Source: Scylla paramamosain (taxonomy: Eukaryota > Arthropoda > Malacostraca > Decapoda > Portunidae). From it: a stretch of DNA of 64,000 nucleotides. The stretch spans positions 420,001-484,000 of the forward strand of contig NC_087161.1 in NCBI RefSeq assembly GCF_035594125.1. The letters run 5' to 3'. Both the position numbers and the translations under genes were made by a program. The notes beneath the pieces were generated by a model, which saw only the letters and a program-made list of their open reading frames with translations, was not told the DNA's origin and ran no database searches. Every line of letters begins with the position of its first letter. The stretch's first letter is position 1. Below, in pieces: positions 27,367 through 40,040 of the stretch.

Positions 27367-30300
27367 CAGGAGACAGTAGGCACCTGCCGAAACAATAATT
27401 ACTCCCAGTGAGGTCTAAAGCACTGGATCACGGGGTGCTGTGAACTTATCATTAAATCCAGCTGTGACCCCACTGAATGTTTCCCTTTGTGTCTCACAAC
27501 ACAAGGGGGAAGTCACAGCCTGTCCTCTAAAGACCACTCTCTTCCGCCACACAAAACTACAAGCACCTAATAACACACACACCCTTCACTGAAAATTTCA
27601 AAATTCATGGTTACTCCTACACCAGCCTCGGAGTCCCCATCTGGGGAGGGGACCACAAATGTCCCCGGGTTGGACTGCCCTTCTGATGACGACCCTAAGT
27701 GTCTTGACACCCCCCTCAACTTTTTCTTCATTAACTTTTGCAACATTCGTGGTCTAAGATCTAATTTTCAATCTGTAGAACACCACCTCTCCTCTTCTAA
27801 ACCTTATCTTCTTTTCCTCACAGAAACTCAGGTGTCTGAGGCAACTGACAGTAGCCCCTTTTCTGTTCCCTCCTACTTTCTCTATCCTCATTTTTTATCC
27901 AAAACTGGATGTTGCATTTATGTGCGCAACAACTTAACCTGTTCTTGTGCCCATGCTCTTGAATATTCTGAGTTTTCCACTATCAGGCTACGATTACAGT
28001 CACTCTCAAACTAAATTTATCTGTGCTGTATACCTCTCACCTAACTCCTCTGACTACAAGAAATTCCTTGACTACTTAACTTCCAAAATGAAGCACATTT
28101 TGACTCTCTTCCCTTTTGCAGAGATCTTCATTCTTGGAGACTTCAATGTTCACCATCAGCTTTGGCTTTCCTCTCCCTTCACTGACCATCCTGGTGAACT
28201 AGCCTTCAACTTTGCTATCCTCCATGACCTAGAGCAATTGGTGCAACACCCTAGTCGTATTCCTGACCATCTTGGAGATTTGTCCAACATTCTTGACCTT
28301 TTCCTGACCTCAAATCCTTCTGCTTATGCTGTCATCCTCTCTTCTCTGTTGGGCTCCTCTGACCACAATCTCATATCTGTATCATGTCCTATTGCTCCAG
28401 TCCCTCCTCAGGATCCCCCCTAAGCGAAGGTGCCTCTGGCATTTTGCCTCTGCTAGTTGGGGGGACTTGAGGAGGTATTTTGCTGATTTTCCTTGGAATG
28501 ACTACTGCTTCCATGTCAGAGACCCATCTTTGTGTGCTGAGCGCATAACAGAGGTGATAGTGTCTGGCATGGAGGCGTACATTCCTCACTCTTTTTCTCG
28601 ACCTAAACCTTCCAAACCTTGCTATAACACAGCTTGTTTTCATGCTATACATGATAGAGAGGTGGCCCGCAAAAAGTACTTAAGCCTTCCATCACCAGAA
28701 TCTCATGCACTTTATATTTCTGCCCGGAACCATGCCAAATCTGTTCTCTAACTAGTCAAAACTCCTTCATTAACAGAAAGTGTCAAAATCTTTCAAGATC
28801 TAAGTCCCCTCGTGACTTCTGGCATCTAGCCAAGAATATCTTTAATAACTTTGCTTCCTTCCCTCCTTTATTTCAACCAGATGGCACCACTACTATCATA
28901 TCTATTTATAAAGCTGAACTCTTTGCTCAAACATTTGCTAAAAACTCTACCTTGGAGAATTCTGGGTTTGTTCCTCCCTCTCCTCCACCCTCTGACTACT
29001 TCATGCTACCTATTAAGATTCTTCGCAATGATGTTTTCCATGCCCTTGCTGGCCTAAACCCTTGGAAGGCTTATGGACCTGATGGGGTCCCTCCTATTGT
29101 TCTCTGAAATTGTGCCTCTATGCTTGCACCTTGCCTAGTCAAATTCTTTCAGCTCTGTCAGTCAACATCTACCTTTACTTCTTGCTGGAAGTTTACCTAC
29201 ATTCACCCTGTTCCTAAAAAGGGTCACCGTTCTAATCCCTCAAACTACCATCCTATTGCTTTAATTTCCTGCCTATCTAAAGTTTTTTAATCTATCCTCA
29301 ACAGGAAGATTCTTAAACATCTATCACTTCACAACCTTCTATCTGATCGCCAGTATGCGTTCCATCAAGGCCGCTATACTGGTGATCTTCTGGCTTTCCT
29401 TACTGAGTCTTGGTCATACTCTTTTAGAGATTTTGGTGAAACTTTTGCTGTTGTCTTGGACATATCAAAAGCTTTTGATAGAGTCTGGCGTAAAGTTTTG
29501 ATTTCCAAACTACCCTTCTACGGCTTCTATCCTTCTCTCTGTAACTTCATCTCAAGTTTCCCTTCTGATTGTTCTATTACTGCTGTGGTAGAAGGTCACT
29601 GTTCTTCTAAATCTATTAACAGTGGTGTTCCTCAGGGTTCTGTCCTGTCACTCACTCTTTTCTTATTATTCATTAATGATCTTCTAAACCAAACTTCTTA
29701 TCCTATCCACTCCTATGCTGATGATACCACCCTGTACTTTTCCATGTCTTTTTATAGACGTCCAACCCTTCAGGAGGTAAATATTTCATGCAGAGAAGCC
29801 ACAGAATGCCTGACTTCTGATCTTTCTAAAATTTCTGATTGGGGCAAAGCAAATTTGGTATTATTCAGTGCCTCAAAAACTCAATTCCTCTATCTATCAA
29901 CTCGACACAACCTTCCAGATAACTATCCCCTCTTCGTCAGTGACACTCAACTGTCCCCCTCTTCTACACTGAACATCCTTGGTGTGTCCTTTACTTATAA
30001 TCTTAACTGGAAACTTCACATCTCATCTCTAGCTAAAACAGCTTCTATGAAGTTAGGCATTCTGAGACGTCTCTGCCAGTTTTTCTCACCCCCCCCCAGC
30101 TGCTAACTCTGTACAAGGGCCTTATCTGTCCATGTATGGAGTATGTTTCACATGTCTTGGGGGGGGGTTCCACTCATACTGCTCTTCTAGACAGGGTGGA
30201 ATCAACAGCTTTACGTCTCAACTCCTCTCCTCTAACTGACCGTCTTCAGCCTCTCTCTCATTGCTGCAATGTTGCATATCTAGCTGTCTTCTACCGCTAT

Positions 30301-30665
30301 TTTCATGCTAACTGCTCTTCTGATCTTGCTAACTGCATGCCTCCCCTCCTCCTGCAGCTTTTCTGCACAAGACTTTCTTCTTTCTCTCACCCCTACTCTG
30401 TCCACCTCTCTAATGCAAGAGTTAACCAGTATTCTCAATCATTCATCCATTTCTCTGGTAAACTCTGGAACTCTCTGCCTGCTTCTGTATTTCCACCTTC
30501 TTATGACTTGAATTCCTTCAAGAGGGAGGTTCCAAGACACTTATCCTTCAATTTTTGACTACTGCTTTGGACCCTTTTCTGGGACTGGCATCTTGTGGAC
30601 TTTTTTTTTTTTATTGGATTTTTGTTGCCCTTGGCCAGTGTCCCTCCTACATAAAAAAAAAAAAA
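27367..30665 (+). mobile_element. LINE-A copy 2, full length but degenerate (Jockey/CR1-type non-LTR)
   Basis: Non-LTR retrotransposon with an apurinic-type endonuclease and a reverse transcriptase. 5'UTR 27367-27606 starts at AGGAGACAGTAGGCACC. Endonuclease 27607-28423: [43 protein letters not shown] and [10 protein letters not shown]; it is split by a frameshift near 27980. Reverse transcriptase about 28780-30106: AYGPDGVPPIVL, stops near 29106 and at 29288, LDISKAFDRVW, NSGVPQGSVLS and an intact YADD at 29714-29725. The C-terminal region reaches 30558 after a frameshift near 30110. The 3' end is CCTCCTACAT plus poly-A. Clade assignment is uncertain. Dead as read. Confidence 0.93.
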
Positions 30666-31075
30666 GAAGGGTAGAATGAATGAAATGCAAGGTCAGGTCA
30701 TTGTCAGTTGTTGGTAGAATACAGTGGTCTATAAGGTCATTTGTATTTTTGAGGGAAACGTGGAAGACAAAAGTTGTGACGCCTGTATGATGGCACAGCA
30801 GGTGTAACACTCCCACATGCAGGTGGCCAGCAGCAGTGTTGCCTGCAGGCAGCACCAAGGCTGGCTCTGTGCTGCCTCTGCTGCACACCAGACTGCTTGG
30901 TTTTGCATAGTGTTGAGTTTTGTAGCTTTGCTGGTTTAGTATGGTTTCTACCAGTTGAAACTTCACAGAGCCCAGTTCCATACTTCATTTTGCCTGTTAT
31001 TATTATTAACTTATTATTTTTAGTAATTTTTTCTCTCTCTTGTTCTTGGTCCTGACATTTGTCATTGTCTTTCAG

Positions 31076-31130
31076 TAGTATGGAGCAGCAGGTGCAGCAG
31101 CAGGGTCAGGGCAGGGAGTGCCAAGAAGTG
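31076..31130 (+). CDS. Candidate 5' coding exon of zinc-finger gene 1
   Basis: Acceptor TCTTTCAG at 31075, ATG at 31080, then MEQQVQQQGQGRECQEV and donor AAGTG|GTGAGG at 31131. The phase is 0 and joins in frame with GTG GAG GCC AGG at 31678. The Gln-rich peptide has no recognised domain. No cDNA evidence; a stronger-scoring alternative is simply the ATG at 31690. Confidence 0.35.
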
Positions 31131-31614
31131 GTGAGGGACAGGACAGACTCCAGTAAGCAGCTACATCATACTGAGTAATGATGACTTGTGTTACTTTTAT
31201 TTTTGGTGCTTGATATTCTTATAGCTGTCTTTTGATGTGTCTGACCAATGATGGCTTTCAGGGGAGTGTGAGACATCATGTGGAGAAAGAAAAGTCTCAG
31301 AGTCAGTCCTTTTGTAACAGCAGTGATTGTTTGTTTCCCTCTGCATCTTCAAGATTTTGTTATGTGCTGGGGTGATGTGTACAGGGAATGGCTCACTCAT
31401 CCTTGACTCAGTTGTCCTAATGTAACTCTTTCTTCCAGCAGTTGAGTGACATATACAGCAGCTGATTATGGTGTTATGGTCATCACTTGTGCAGCAGCAG
31501 TGGCAGCTTCACCTGTTCTGTGAGAGCAGGACTTCATGGTACCAGATTTACCAGATAACCATTTACTTCCTTGTCCTCTTACCTGCAAGACCTTGAAAAT
31601 CTTGCCAGTGTTAT

Positions 31615-31677
31615 GTGTGTGTGTGTATGTGTGTGTGTTGAGTGTTGTGTCAGACACCAACTTGTGTGTAAGTGTAG
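31615..31677 (+). promoter_or_regulatory. UG-rich 3' splice-site region of zinc-finger gene 1
   Basis: GTGTGTGTGTATGTGTGTGT and further GTGTG runs end in AAGTGTAG before 31678. The same arrangement, (TG)n then GTGTAAGCATAG, lies before the paralogous exon at 48142. There is little true polypyrimidine. Confidence 0.45.
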
Positions 31678-32466
31678 GTGGAGGCCAGGATGGAGGAAAC
31701 CAGGAGATTTGTGTGTGATGAGTGTGGGGAAATCCTGAACAGCAGCAGCAGGCATGTGCAGCATGCCCTGTCACACCGAGGAGTGACTGTGTTCTGCTGT
31801 GAAAAATGTGAGGAAGTGTTCTTGAGTGAGAGCAAGCTGAACCAACACTTGGACAAGCACAACTCTGCCAGGAAACATGAATGTGAAGTGTGTGGAAAAC
31901 GGTTTCACAAATCAACAGATATGAGAGCGCATACATTACAGCATTATGGGGTGAAGGAATATAAATGTAATGAATGTGGGAAAGAGTTTGGTACCAGGAA
32001 GAGTCTTATTCAGCACAGCAAGATTCATTCTGATGTGAAGGAATATAAGTGTTTCAGGTGTGGCAATGAGTTCAGATGGAAGGGTCACCTCACACAACAC
32101 ATGAAGAGAATTCACAACCAAGAGAAAAGTGTCTTCTGTGACAAGTGTGGGGCAGGTTTCTTCAGCCAGGAGTGTCTAGCAAAACATAGGTTTGTTTGTT
32201 CTGTTGGAAAGAGAGAACAGAAGTGCAGCAATGATGATATGAAATTTACATCAAAGAACCAATTAGAACAACCCACGAAGGGCCCCAGGAAGGCAGAGCT
32301 CTTTGTGTGTGAGGAGTGCGACAAAGTGTTCACCCGCAAGAGTCACCTCGCTCTGCATGTCAACAAGCGACACCAGGGAATGAGCAAGCACACGTGTCCT
32401 GAGTGTGGCAGGTCCTTCAGCCAGCGGGACCATCTCAATGTGCACATGAACTCCTGCACTGAGTAG
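31678..32466 (+). CDS. C2H2 zinc-finger protein 1
   Basis: Likely nuclear DNA-binding protein. The open exon begins GTGGAGGCCAGG after a possible acceptor; the first ATG is at 31690, giving 258 residues and a TAG stop at 32464. Eight C2H2 fingers are visible: CDECGEIL, CEKCEEVF, CEVCGKRF, CNECGKEF, CFRCGNEF, CDKCGAGF, CEECDKVF and CPECGRSF. Between the sixth and seventh is a decayed finger (CSNDDMKF...) lacking the second Cys and both His. The linkers are mostly not TGEKP but HSDVKEYKC-type. No KRAB, ZAD or BTB domain is seen in the exon. It is a paralogue of the gene at 47225-48142, in opposite orientation, and shares a nearly identical first 180 bp with it. Target genes are unknown. Confidence 0.85.
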   Translation: MEARMEETRRFVCDECGEILNSSSRHVQHALSHRGVTVFCCEKCEEVFLSESKLNQHLDKHNSARKHECEVCGKRFHKSTDMRAHTLQHYGVKEYKCNECGKEFGTRKSLIQHSKIHSDVKEYKCFRCGNEFRWKGHLTQHMKRIHNQEKSVFCDKCGAGFFSQECLAKHRFVCSVGKREQKCSNDDMKFTSKNQLEQPTKGPRKAELFVCEECDKVFTRKSHLALHVNKRHQGMSKHTCPECGRSFSQRDHLNVHMNSCTE

Positions 32467-32695
32467 TGGAGGCAGGCTGTGCAGTGTTATAGGATGAGGC
32501 GCAGTGGAGTTGCGTTATCACTGCCAGGTAACATGCCACCTCCTGTGTGGTGTGGCAGATGGAAAGGAAAAAAAATTAGGATAAATCTTCAAGTGCATGA
32601 GGGTAAGGATGATTTATATTAATTAATTACTCATGTTTATTTATTTGTATGGGCCATCCCATGTGGAATTGCCAGCCTGGTATACAAATAGATTA
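32467..32695. other. 3' flank of zinc-finger gene 1 with dispersed repeat
   Basis: No gene. TGTGGAATTGCC plus TGGTATACAAATAGAT at 32650-32695 matches 34885-34935 (TGTGGAATTGCCCACTTGG, TATATAGGTAGATAGAT), a dispersed repeat with an ATAG-type tail. The Tigger element begins in this tail. Confidence 0.5.
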
Positions 32696-34250
32696 CAGAG
32701 GGTGTCTGAGTTATGAGGTAACGAGTTACAAACATTCAGAGATATGAGCAGTCTACTTGCAAAATGAAATTGCCAACCAAAAGTTCAAATATGTTGCTAC
32801 ACGCCATATTTACCTAGTATGCCACTTTGCCACTACCCATGTACCACAGCACCATACCGAAGGACTGCCCACCACCCCAGAACACAGGTCCCATTCCCTT
32901 GTAGGTCCCATTCCCTTGTACACCTGCCAGTGGATAGGACAAGCTCTATTGTGCTCTTCTGAATTAAAGAACATCTTAAAAGTGCCATGCCTATGCAGTC
33001 AACAATAATAACCAAGAGAAGAGGTAAGTTGATAAAAGAAACTGAGAAACTTCTGGGCGTGTGGATGGAACACCACAGGGAGAAGAGGACAGCACTTGCC
33101 CTCAAGCTGATTCAGAAGGCTATGAGCCTTTTTTATGACTTGAAGGCTAAGGCTGGCAAAAGTGCTGTAGGCAAAAAATTTTCTGTAAGTTCTGGATGGT
33201 TCTGTTGCTTCAGAAGACATGCTAACTTGCACCATGTGCCTGCCAGTGGTAAGGGAGCAAGAGCCGATGAAGTAGCAGCAGAAAATGCCCCAAGATGCTC
33301 CAAGAAATCATTGAAAAGGAAGACTATACCCCTTAGCAAATATACAGTGTTGACAACATTTATAAGTGCATTCAGAATGTCAATGCTGCATGGAAATAAC
33401 ATAGTGTGACATGAATTCAGCATGGAAGGTTTTATACCCACACTATGTTAACATTTCAGAGGATTTGACCAGGAAGAGGAGGCAAAAAAAATCATTAGCA
33501 GTCTTGTTGCCATAAGTGGAAAGCTACATCTGGACTTAAAAGACCTTGAAGAGCTGCTTGAGTTGCATGCAGAGGATTTAACTAATGAAAAGTTAATAGA
33601 GCTGGTACAAATGCTAAGAATAGAACATAAGGAAGAAGAACCTGTCCATGTTAAGAAGTTTGACACTAAATTGATGGCTGAGGGGCTTTCTTATCTGGAG
33701 AAATGTCTTTCTATTTTTGAGAATCAGAACCCAAATGCTGAGAGATTCTTGAAGGTATCAACAGCCATGAATGATGCTAATCATTGTTATAGTCTCATGT
33801 ATGATGAAAAAGAAAAACAGTGCAAACTTAATTAGAGCAATTTTTCAAGCCAGTGCCTTCAACCTCAGCAGCCTCTCCAACTCCATTCACTGCTGTACCT
33901 TCAACCTCAAGAGCCTCCACACATTTATTAACTGCTTCCTACTCAGATAAAGAAGAAAATGTTGCAGGCAGAAGAAACCTTTGACAAAGAAGAGACTGAT
34001 GCTGAAGACCTGCTGTAAGTTCACCATCTCTACACCTCTCGTCTTAGTCTACCAGAATCATTGGTAAGAAAATAGTTTTTTATGTTGAGATAAATTATTC
34101 TTAAACATGGTATCAAGTAAGTAAGCATTACATTGTTTGTGGAACGTATGATTTTTTTTCTTTTTAATGGAAAAATTATGATGACAAGTTACGAACAAAA
34201 CACGAGCAGCCTTCCAGAACATACCTCGCTCGCAACTCAAACACCCTCTG
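32696..34250 (+). mobile_element. Tigger/pogo DNA transposon lacking the DDE core
   Basis: Terminal inverted repeats CAGAGGGTGTCTGAGTT (32696) and, read on the - strand from 34250, CAGAGGGTGTTTGAGTT. The left flank is TA; the right flank is TG, perhaps a mutated TA. Inside, 33000-33330 encodes the CENP-B-type helix-turn-helix DNA-binding region (KETEKLLGVWMEHH, MSLFYDLKAKAG, SGWFCCFRRHANLHHV, then IIEKEDYTP with a stop). 33345-33835 encodes the Tigger C-terminal region (NIYKCIQNVNAAWK, then a read to YSLMYDEKEKQCKLN). The catalytic DDE segment is missing exactly between SVD (of the usual NVDETG) and NIYKC. It is non-autonomous; the - strand poly-TAA follows the right end. Confidence 0.9.

Positions 34251-34252
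<2 letters not shown>

Positions 34253-34310
<58 letters not shown>
34253..34310. repeat. (TTA)n microsatellite
   Basis: 58 bp of pure TTA abutting the right terminus of the Tigger element. Confidence 0.95.
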
Positions 34311-34522
34311 GAAGAGGAAGGCCATAATGGAATGGATGAACTGTGTGAAGAGAGCACTGGGTAAGAGAAGAGTGACTGTGCAACAAGCAAGAGTGTGTGC
34401 GACAGAGGTGAATGGAGAGCAAGTGGTGAGTGCATGTAAGTGACATAGTCTCATTGACCCTTGGGAAGGGGTGTGGGTGCACCTGGTGGGACCAAGTGGC
34501 ACATGGACCCAGTTAGAGTGTG

Positions 34523-34750
34523 GGGCATTCTGTAGGAAGTACCCTGCATCTGCTATGGTCTCAGGATTGAAGTAGGTAGGGGATAGGGAACAGTCACATC
34601 ATAAATGGACAAAGGTAAACCAGTATACAGTGTGGGTCATTCTGTAGAAAGTACCCTGCATCTGCTATGGTCTCAGGATTGGAGTAGATATGGGGTAGGA
34701 AACAGTCTCATTATAAAGGGACAGAGATAAAGCAGCGTATAATGTGGGTC
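34523..34750. repeat. 112-bp tandem duplication
   Basis: GTACCCTGCATCTGCTATGG occurs near 34540 and 34652; both units run from GTGTGGG(G/T)CATTCTGTAG to a TAAA(C/G)CAG motif, moderately diverged. Confidence 0.88.
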
Positions 34751-36200
34751 CTTGCTGTGGATGTGTGTTGCCAGCTGTGCTGTGTCTGGAGTATAGCAAG
34801 GTGGGTCATGAGACTTTCCCATTCCATCAGGGACTGACAGGGCTAGGAGTGTAAAAGATGTGTCTGTGAATGTGTGGTGCCTTGCGTAGGCCAACTCCTG
34901 TGGAATTGCCCACTTGGTATATAGGTAGATAGATGAATAATTTATTTATTTATTTATTGTGTGTGCATGTGTGTGTTTGGTGCTATCCTGGGGAACATGT
35001 TACAGTCACTCAGAACAAGGAGACTTCTTAGGACTCTTGCCGCCTTAGTTTAGAAGAAAACTTCTCTCATGAACTGGAGATCTTATATTTGAAAGACAGA
35101 TGATTGTGTGTTTCAGACAAATGTTTCATAAAGTTTTATTAAACCTGATGACTTTTCAGAGCAAACAGTGATTCATGTGAAGAATCCTTATACAGATTCC
35201 TTTTTATGTTCCCTACTCTTCCAATCTGACGTGTTCTTTCTCTCCACAGGTGAGGCAGTGCTGTGAGTCATGTGAGCTGTGTCCACCTGCCTCCTTGAGG
35301 ATGGATGTAACAGAGGTCAGGCAGACAGGAAATGCTTTATATCCCAGAGAGGCTAAAGGAGTACATGTAAAAGATGTGCCATGTCCATTCATTCCTAGTT
35401 TGCAATAGGAGCATAAGTTGCTGTTGCATCTTTGTTGCTGATTGGACAGTGGCTCTTTTATCTTTAACCTTATCAGTGATTGGCCCTTGGCTCAGTCACC
35501 CTGTCTCCCACTTAGCACAAATGCTGGACTCTCCATACTACAAGTTATACTTCTCTTTTCTCCATCTCCCTTTTGTACAATACTTACTTTTTTATTTATT
35601 CATTTTTTTTTTAATATTGAACAGAATGACTACAGTAGTTTTGAATATGATAAAACAATGATTGACTGAGATAATGTAAGGTGAAATCATCGGCAGAACT
35701 GAAAATGTTTAGACCCCTTTTTGTTCTGTGCTGCTTTTTTACATAATACTGTAAATCAAATTTGTGATATGTGATAGAGAAAGTTCCCCAGAACATGACG
35801 GTGTTGTAAGGTTTCAGTTAAGGTGGAAAGGAAGGCTGGTAAATGTTTTTTTTAATCTCAAGCTGTTGGTGCAAGACAATGGAGGCTGTGTACATGTGTT
35901 TGTCCTTACAGTGCCAAGCTGCTGTTTTGTGTCTACAGCTTTGGATAAAATGTTGCTACTACCCTTCTTTTCTGTCTTATTTTAAATCTAATAATACCAT
36001 TATGTTTAGAAAAATCTACATGTGATGTGAGCAGTCATTAGATGAGGGCTGAGTTGTTAAGCAGCTAGCTGTTTGTTGGTCCCTGAAGTGGCAATATCCA
36101 TGTGTGTGTTTGCATAACAGGGTGGTTAGGATGTCTACTACCCCTATAGAGGCCTTTGGAGGATGTGATAGGGTTTAATTAAGTCTTAAATAAGAGTGGA
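34751..36200. other. Intergenic sequence, no gene recognised
   Basis: Contains the second copy of the TGTGGAATTGCC dispersed repeat (about 34885-34960, tail TATTTATTTATT) and a possible acceptor TTTCTCTCCACAG at 35249. No conserved protein is seen. Confidence 0.45.
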
Positions 36201-36208
36201 CTACCTAT

Positions 36209-36748
<540 letters not shown>

Positions 36749-36880
36749 ACCCACAGACCCACAATATGTCCCCCCACAGTATATTTACAAACCACAGGAG
36801 CCTCCCACAGAAACAGACTCCCTCCCACATACTCACAAGCCATGGTACATCCACCCACAGCTTCTTGCATAAATACACAA

Positions 36881-38595
36881 TTTTTTTTTATGTAGGAGGA
36901 ACACTGGCCAAGGGCAACAAAAATCTATTAAAAAAAAATCCCCACTAAGACGCTAGTCCCAAATAGGGTACGAAGTGGTGATAAAAAGTTGAAGGATGAG
37001 TGTCTTGAAACCTCCCTCTTGAAGGAGTTCATCATAGGAAGGTGGAAATGCAGAAGCAGGAAGGGAGTTCCAGAGTTTATCTGAGAAGGGGATGAATGAG
37101 TGGGAATACTGGTTAACTCTTGCATTACAGAGGTGGACAGAATAAGGGTGAAAGAAGGTGGTCTTGTGCAGTGAGGCTGCAGGAGGAGGGGAGGCATGCA
37201 GTTAGCAAGATCAGAAGAGCAGTTAGCATGAAAATAGTGGTAGAAGATAGCAAGAGATGCAACATTCCGGCAATGAGAAAGAGGCTGAAGAGAGTCGATT
37301 AGAGAAGAGGAGTTGATGAGATGAGAAGCTTTTGATTCCACCCTGTCTAAAAGAGCGGTTTGAGTGGAAACCCCCAGACATGTGAAGCATACTCCATACG
37401 TGGATGGATAAGGTTGTACAGAGTTAGCATCTGGGGGCAATAAGAAAAACTGGCAGAGACATCTCAGAATGCCTAACTTCACAGAAGCTGTTTTAGCTAG
37501 ACATGAGATGTGAAATTTCCAGTTTAGATTATAAGAAAAGGACAGACTGAGGATGTTCAGTGTAGAAGAGGGGGCCAGTTGAGTGTCATTGAAGAAGAGG
37601 GGATAGTTATCTGGAAGGTTGTGTCAAGTTGATAGATAGAGGAATTGAGTTTATGAGGCATTAAACAATACTAAGTTTGCTCTGCCCCAACCAGAAATTT
37701 TAGAGAGATCAGAAGTCAGGCGTTCTGTGGCTTTCCTGTGTGAACTGTTTACTTCCTGAAGGGTTGAATTTCTGTGAAAAGACATCCTGAGGAGGGACTG
37801 AAGCAATAGGACAAGATATAGATATGGGATTGTGATTGGAGGAGCCCAATAGAGAAGAGAGGGTAACAGCATAAGCAGAAGGATTAGAGGTTAGGAAAAG
37901 GTCAAGAATGTTGGGCATATCTCCAAGACGGTCAGGAATACGAGTAGGGTGTTGCACCAATTGCTCTAGGTCATAGAGGATAGCAAAGTTGAAGGCTAGT
38001 TCACCAGGATGGTTAGTGAAGGGAGAGGAAAGCCAAAGCTGGTAGTGAACAATCATTGAAGTCTCCAAGAATGGAGACCTCCACAAAAGGGAAGAGAGTC
38101 AGAATGTGCTCCACTTTGGAAGTTAGTCAAAGAATTTCTTATAGTCAGAGGAGTTAGGTGAGAGGTATACAGCACAGATAAATTTAGCTTGAGAGTGACT
38201 TTGTAGTCCTAGCTAGATGGTGGAAACCTCAGAAGATTCAAGAGCGTTGGCACGAGAGCAGGTTAAGTCATTGCACACATAAACAACATCCAGCTTTGGA
38301 TTGAAAATGAGGATAGAGAAAGTAGGAGGGAACAGAAAAGGGACTACTGTCAGTTGCCTCAGACACCTGTGTTTCAGTGAGGAAAAGATGAGATTTATCA
38401 GAGGAGAGGTGATGTTCTACAGATTGAAAATCAGATCTAAGACTGCGAATGTTGCAGAAATTAATGAAGAAAAAGTTGAGGGGGGTGTCAAGACATTTAA
38501 GGTTGATACCAGAAGAGCAGTCTGACCTGGGGACATTTGCGGTCCCCTCCCCAGATGGGGACTCAAAGGCTGGTGTAAGAGTTGCCATGAAGAGG
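36881..38595 (-). mobile_element. LINE-A copy 3, internally deleted
   Basis: The - strand starts at the family Met near 38588 ([19 protein letters not shown]), covers the endonuclease to VPPQD near 37785, then jumps directly to the post-catalytic reverse-transcriptase region ([26 protein letters not shown]) and continues to the 3' end at the T run 36881-36889. The YADD segment and everything before it in the reverse transcriptase are absent. Several stops are also present. Confidence 0.88.
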
Positions 38596-38599
38596 TAAC

Positions 38600-40040
38600 A
38601 AGAATGGTGTCTGCCTTGCCCTCTGTTGGTGCCTTTCCTTCAGCACTGACTGTGTTTCAGTAGGAGAAATTATCATGTCTTGCAGAGGTGACAGTACACA
38701 GTGTGGAGTGGTGAGAGTGAGTGCAATAGACCAGAGAGTGGTGAGGTGACTGTAGAGGTCCAAGGAGTGGTAACTAACTGCCTCCAGATGGTTTGTTTTC
38801 CTGTAAAGCAAAAGAATGATTGTATAGGACATGATGAACAGCATACAGAATGTGTGCGTGCGTGCTTGCATGCGTGCATGTGTGTTCATGCACGTGAGTG
38901 TGCTACAGAGAATCAATACCATACAGGGATAAATGGACAAATATATCAAACATTTGTCAGATATTTCCAGAATGTTGTAATATCTGCAGCTGCTCCTCAA
39001 GAAAGCTATATGTGATGCATTACTTTGTATTTTTGAGTAATAAATTGAAATTAAAAACTAATGTTTCTCCTATTTGCCACTGAGAATAAAAGAGTACAGA
39101 GGGAAGAAAGGAGAAGAAAGTGAGGAGGGGGAATATTGATGTTAAATCTTCATATTAGTGAGGGGCTTGGAAAAAGATCCTGGAAAATTGGAAAAATCCT
39201 GGAAAAAAGAGGAGAGATTCACAGTTTAGACAGGATGTCAGTGTTCTGGAGGACATTAATTGTAGGATTCTGATTATTTAATGAAAGGCTTCTTGCATGA
39301 AGTAATAAAGTGACTTGGAGGTGATCAGGGGCACTTTTCAGCCCAATAACCCAGGTAACTAAAAAGATATCTGTTGAAAGACTGCATACAAGTCCCAAAC
39401 TGAGAAATTACAAGATTATTGAAGAATAAGATGGAAGGAAGGGAGAGCAGAATTTTAATAAGTGGATGGGTAATAGTCCATCAATGGACTGTTGCTTCCT
39501 GAACAATATGGTGCTCAGTTGTGTTATGTCAGGTAAGAATGAGTTGGTCATGTGTGGCTAACCAACATAGTGTGCTAAAGCCACTTCAGATGGAAAAGTG
39601 CAGTAATGAAAATACATGGTCACAAAAGAGACACTACATTTTTACTGTATGATGCACTGAGATTGTCAGCTGTGGGAAGGACATGGCTGATAAGTTCCAT
39701 ACCAGACAACAAACCACAATTTATTGGATTTGTTAGAGGTTTGGGAGACAATGCCATTTTACTCATCTGTACACTCCACCACTCCTATGGGTCTCCTGGA
39801 GACAGTGTTGATACTGAGACCTTTTTATCATCACACAGTCTTGGCAGCATTGACAAACTTGTTCTAGCTGGAAGGAATGTGAGCAACATGTGTCTCCATT
39901 CATTCTGGTTTCCTCCCACAGTGTTTTCCAGCCATCACTAGCACTTTCATTATTATCTGTAAAGTTGAGGTCAGGCAGCGACAGCTAACAGAAGCTCTAC
40001 AGGTTGACTGAGAAGAAATATCCTGATTAGAATGGGAACA
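38600..40040. other. No gene recognised
   Basis: A GGAGAAATTATCATGT motif near 38661 could be a remnant of the LINE-A 5'UTR. The open frame at 39606-39941 (111 codons) has no recognisable domain and I do not call it a gene. Confidence 0.4.

Larger units (their letters stand above)
30666..31677. other. Upstream region of zinc-finger gene 1
   Basis: No transposon recognised. It includes the candidate 5' exon at 31076-31130 and a UG-rich tract before 31677. Confidence 0.45.

Noticed and set aside
31678..31689. Start of zinc-finger protein 1 at 31678 (and protein 2 at 48142)
   Set aside because: The codon there is GTG, not a normal animal start; the first ATG is 12 bases later, or the exon is spliced from upstream.
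39606..39941. 111-codon + strand frame as a gene
   Set aside because: No recognised domain, no splice context and no paralogue in the window.
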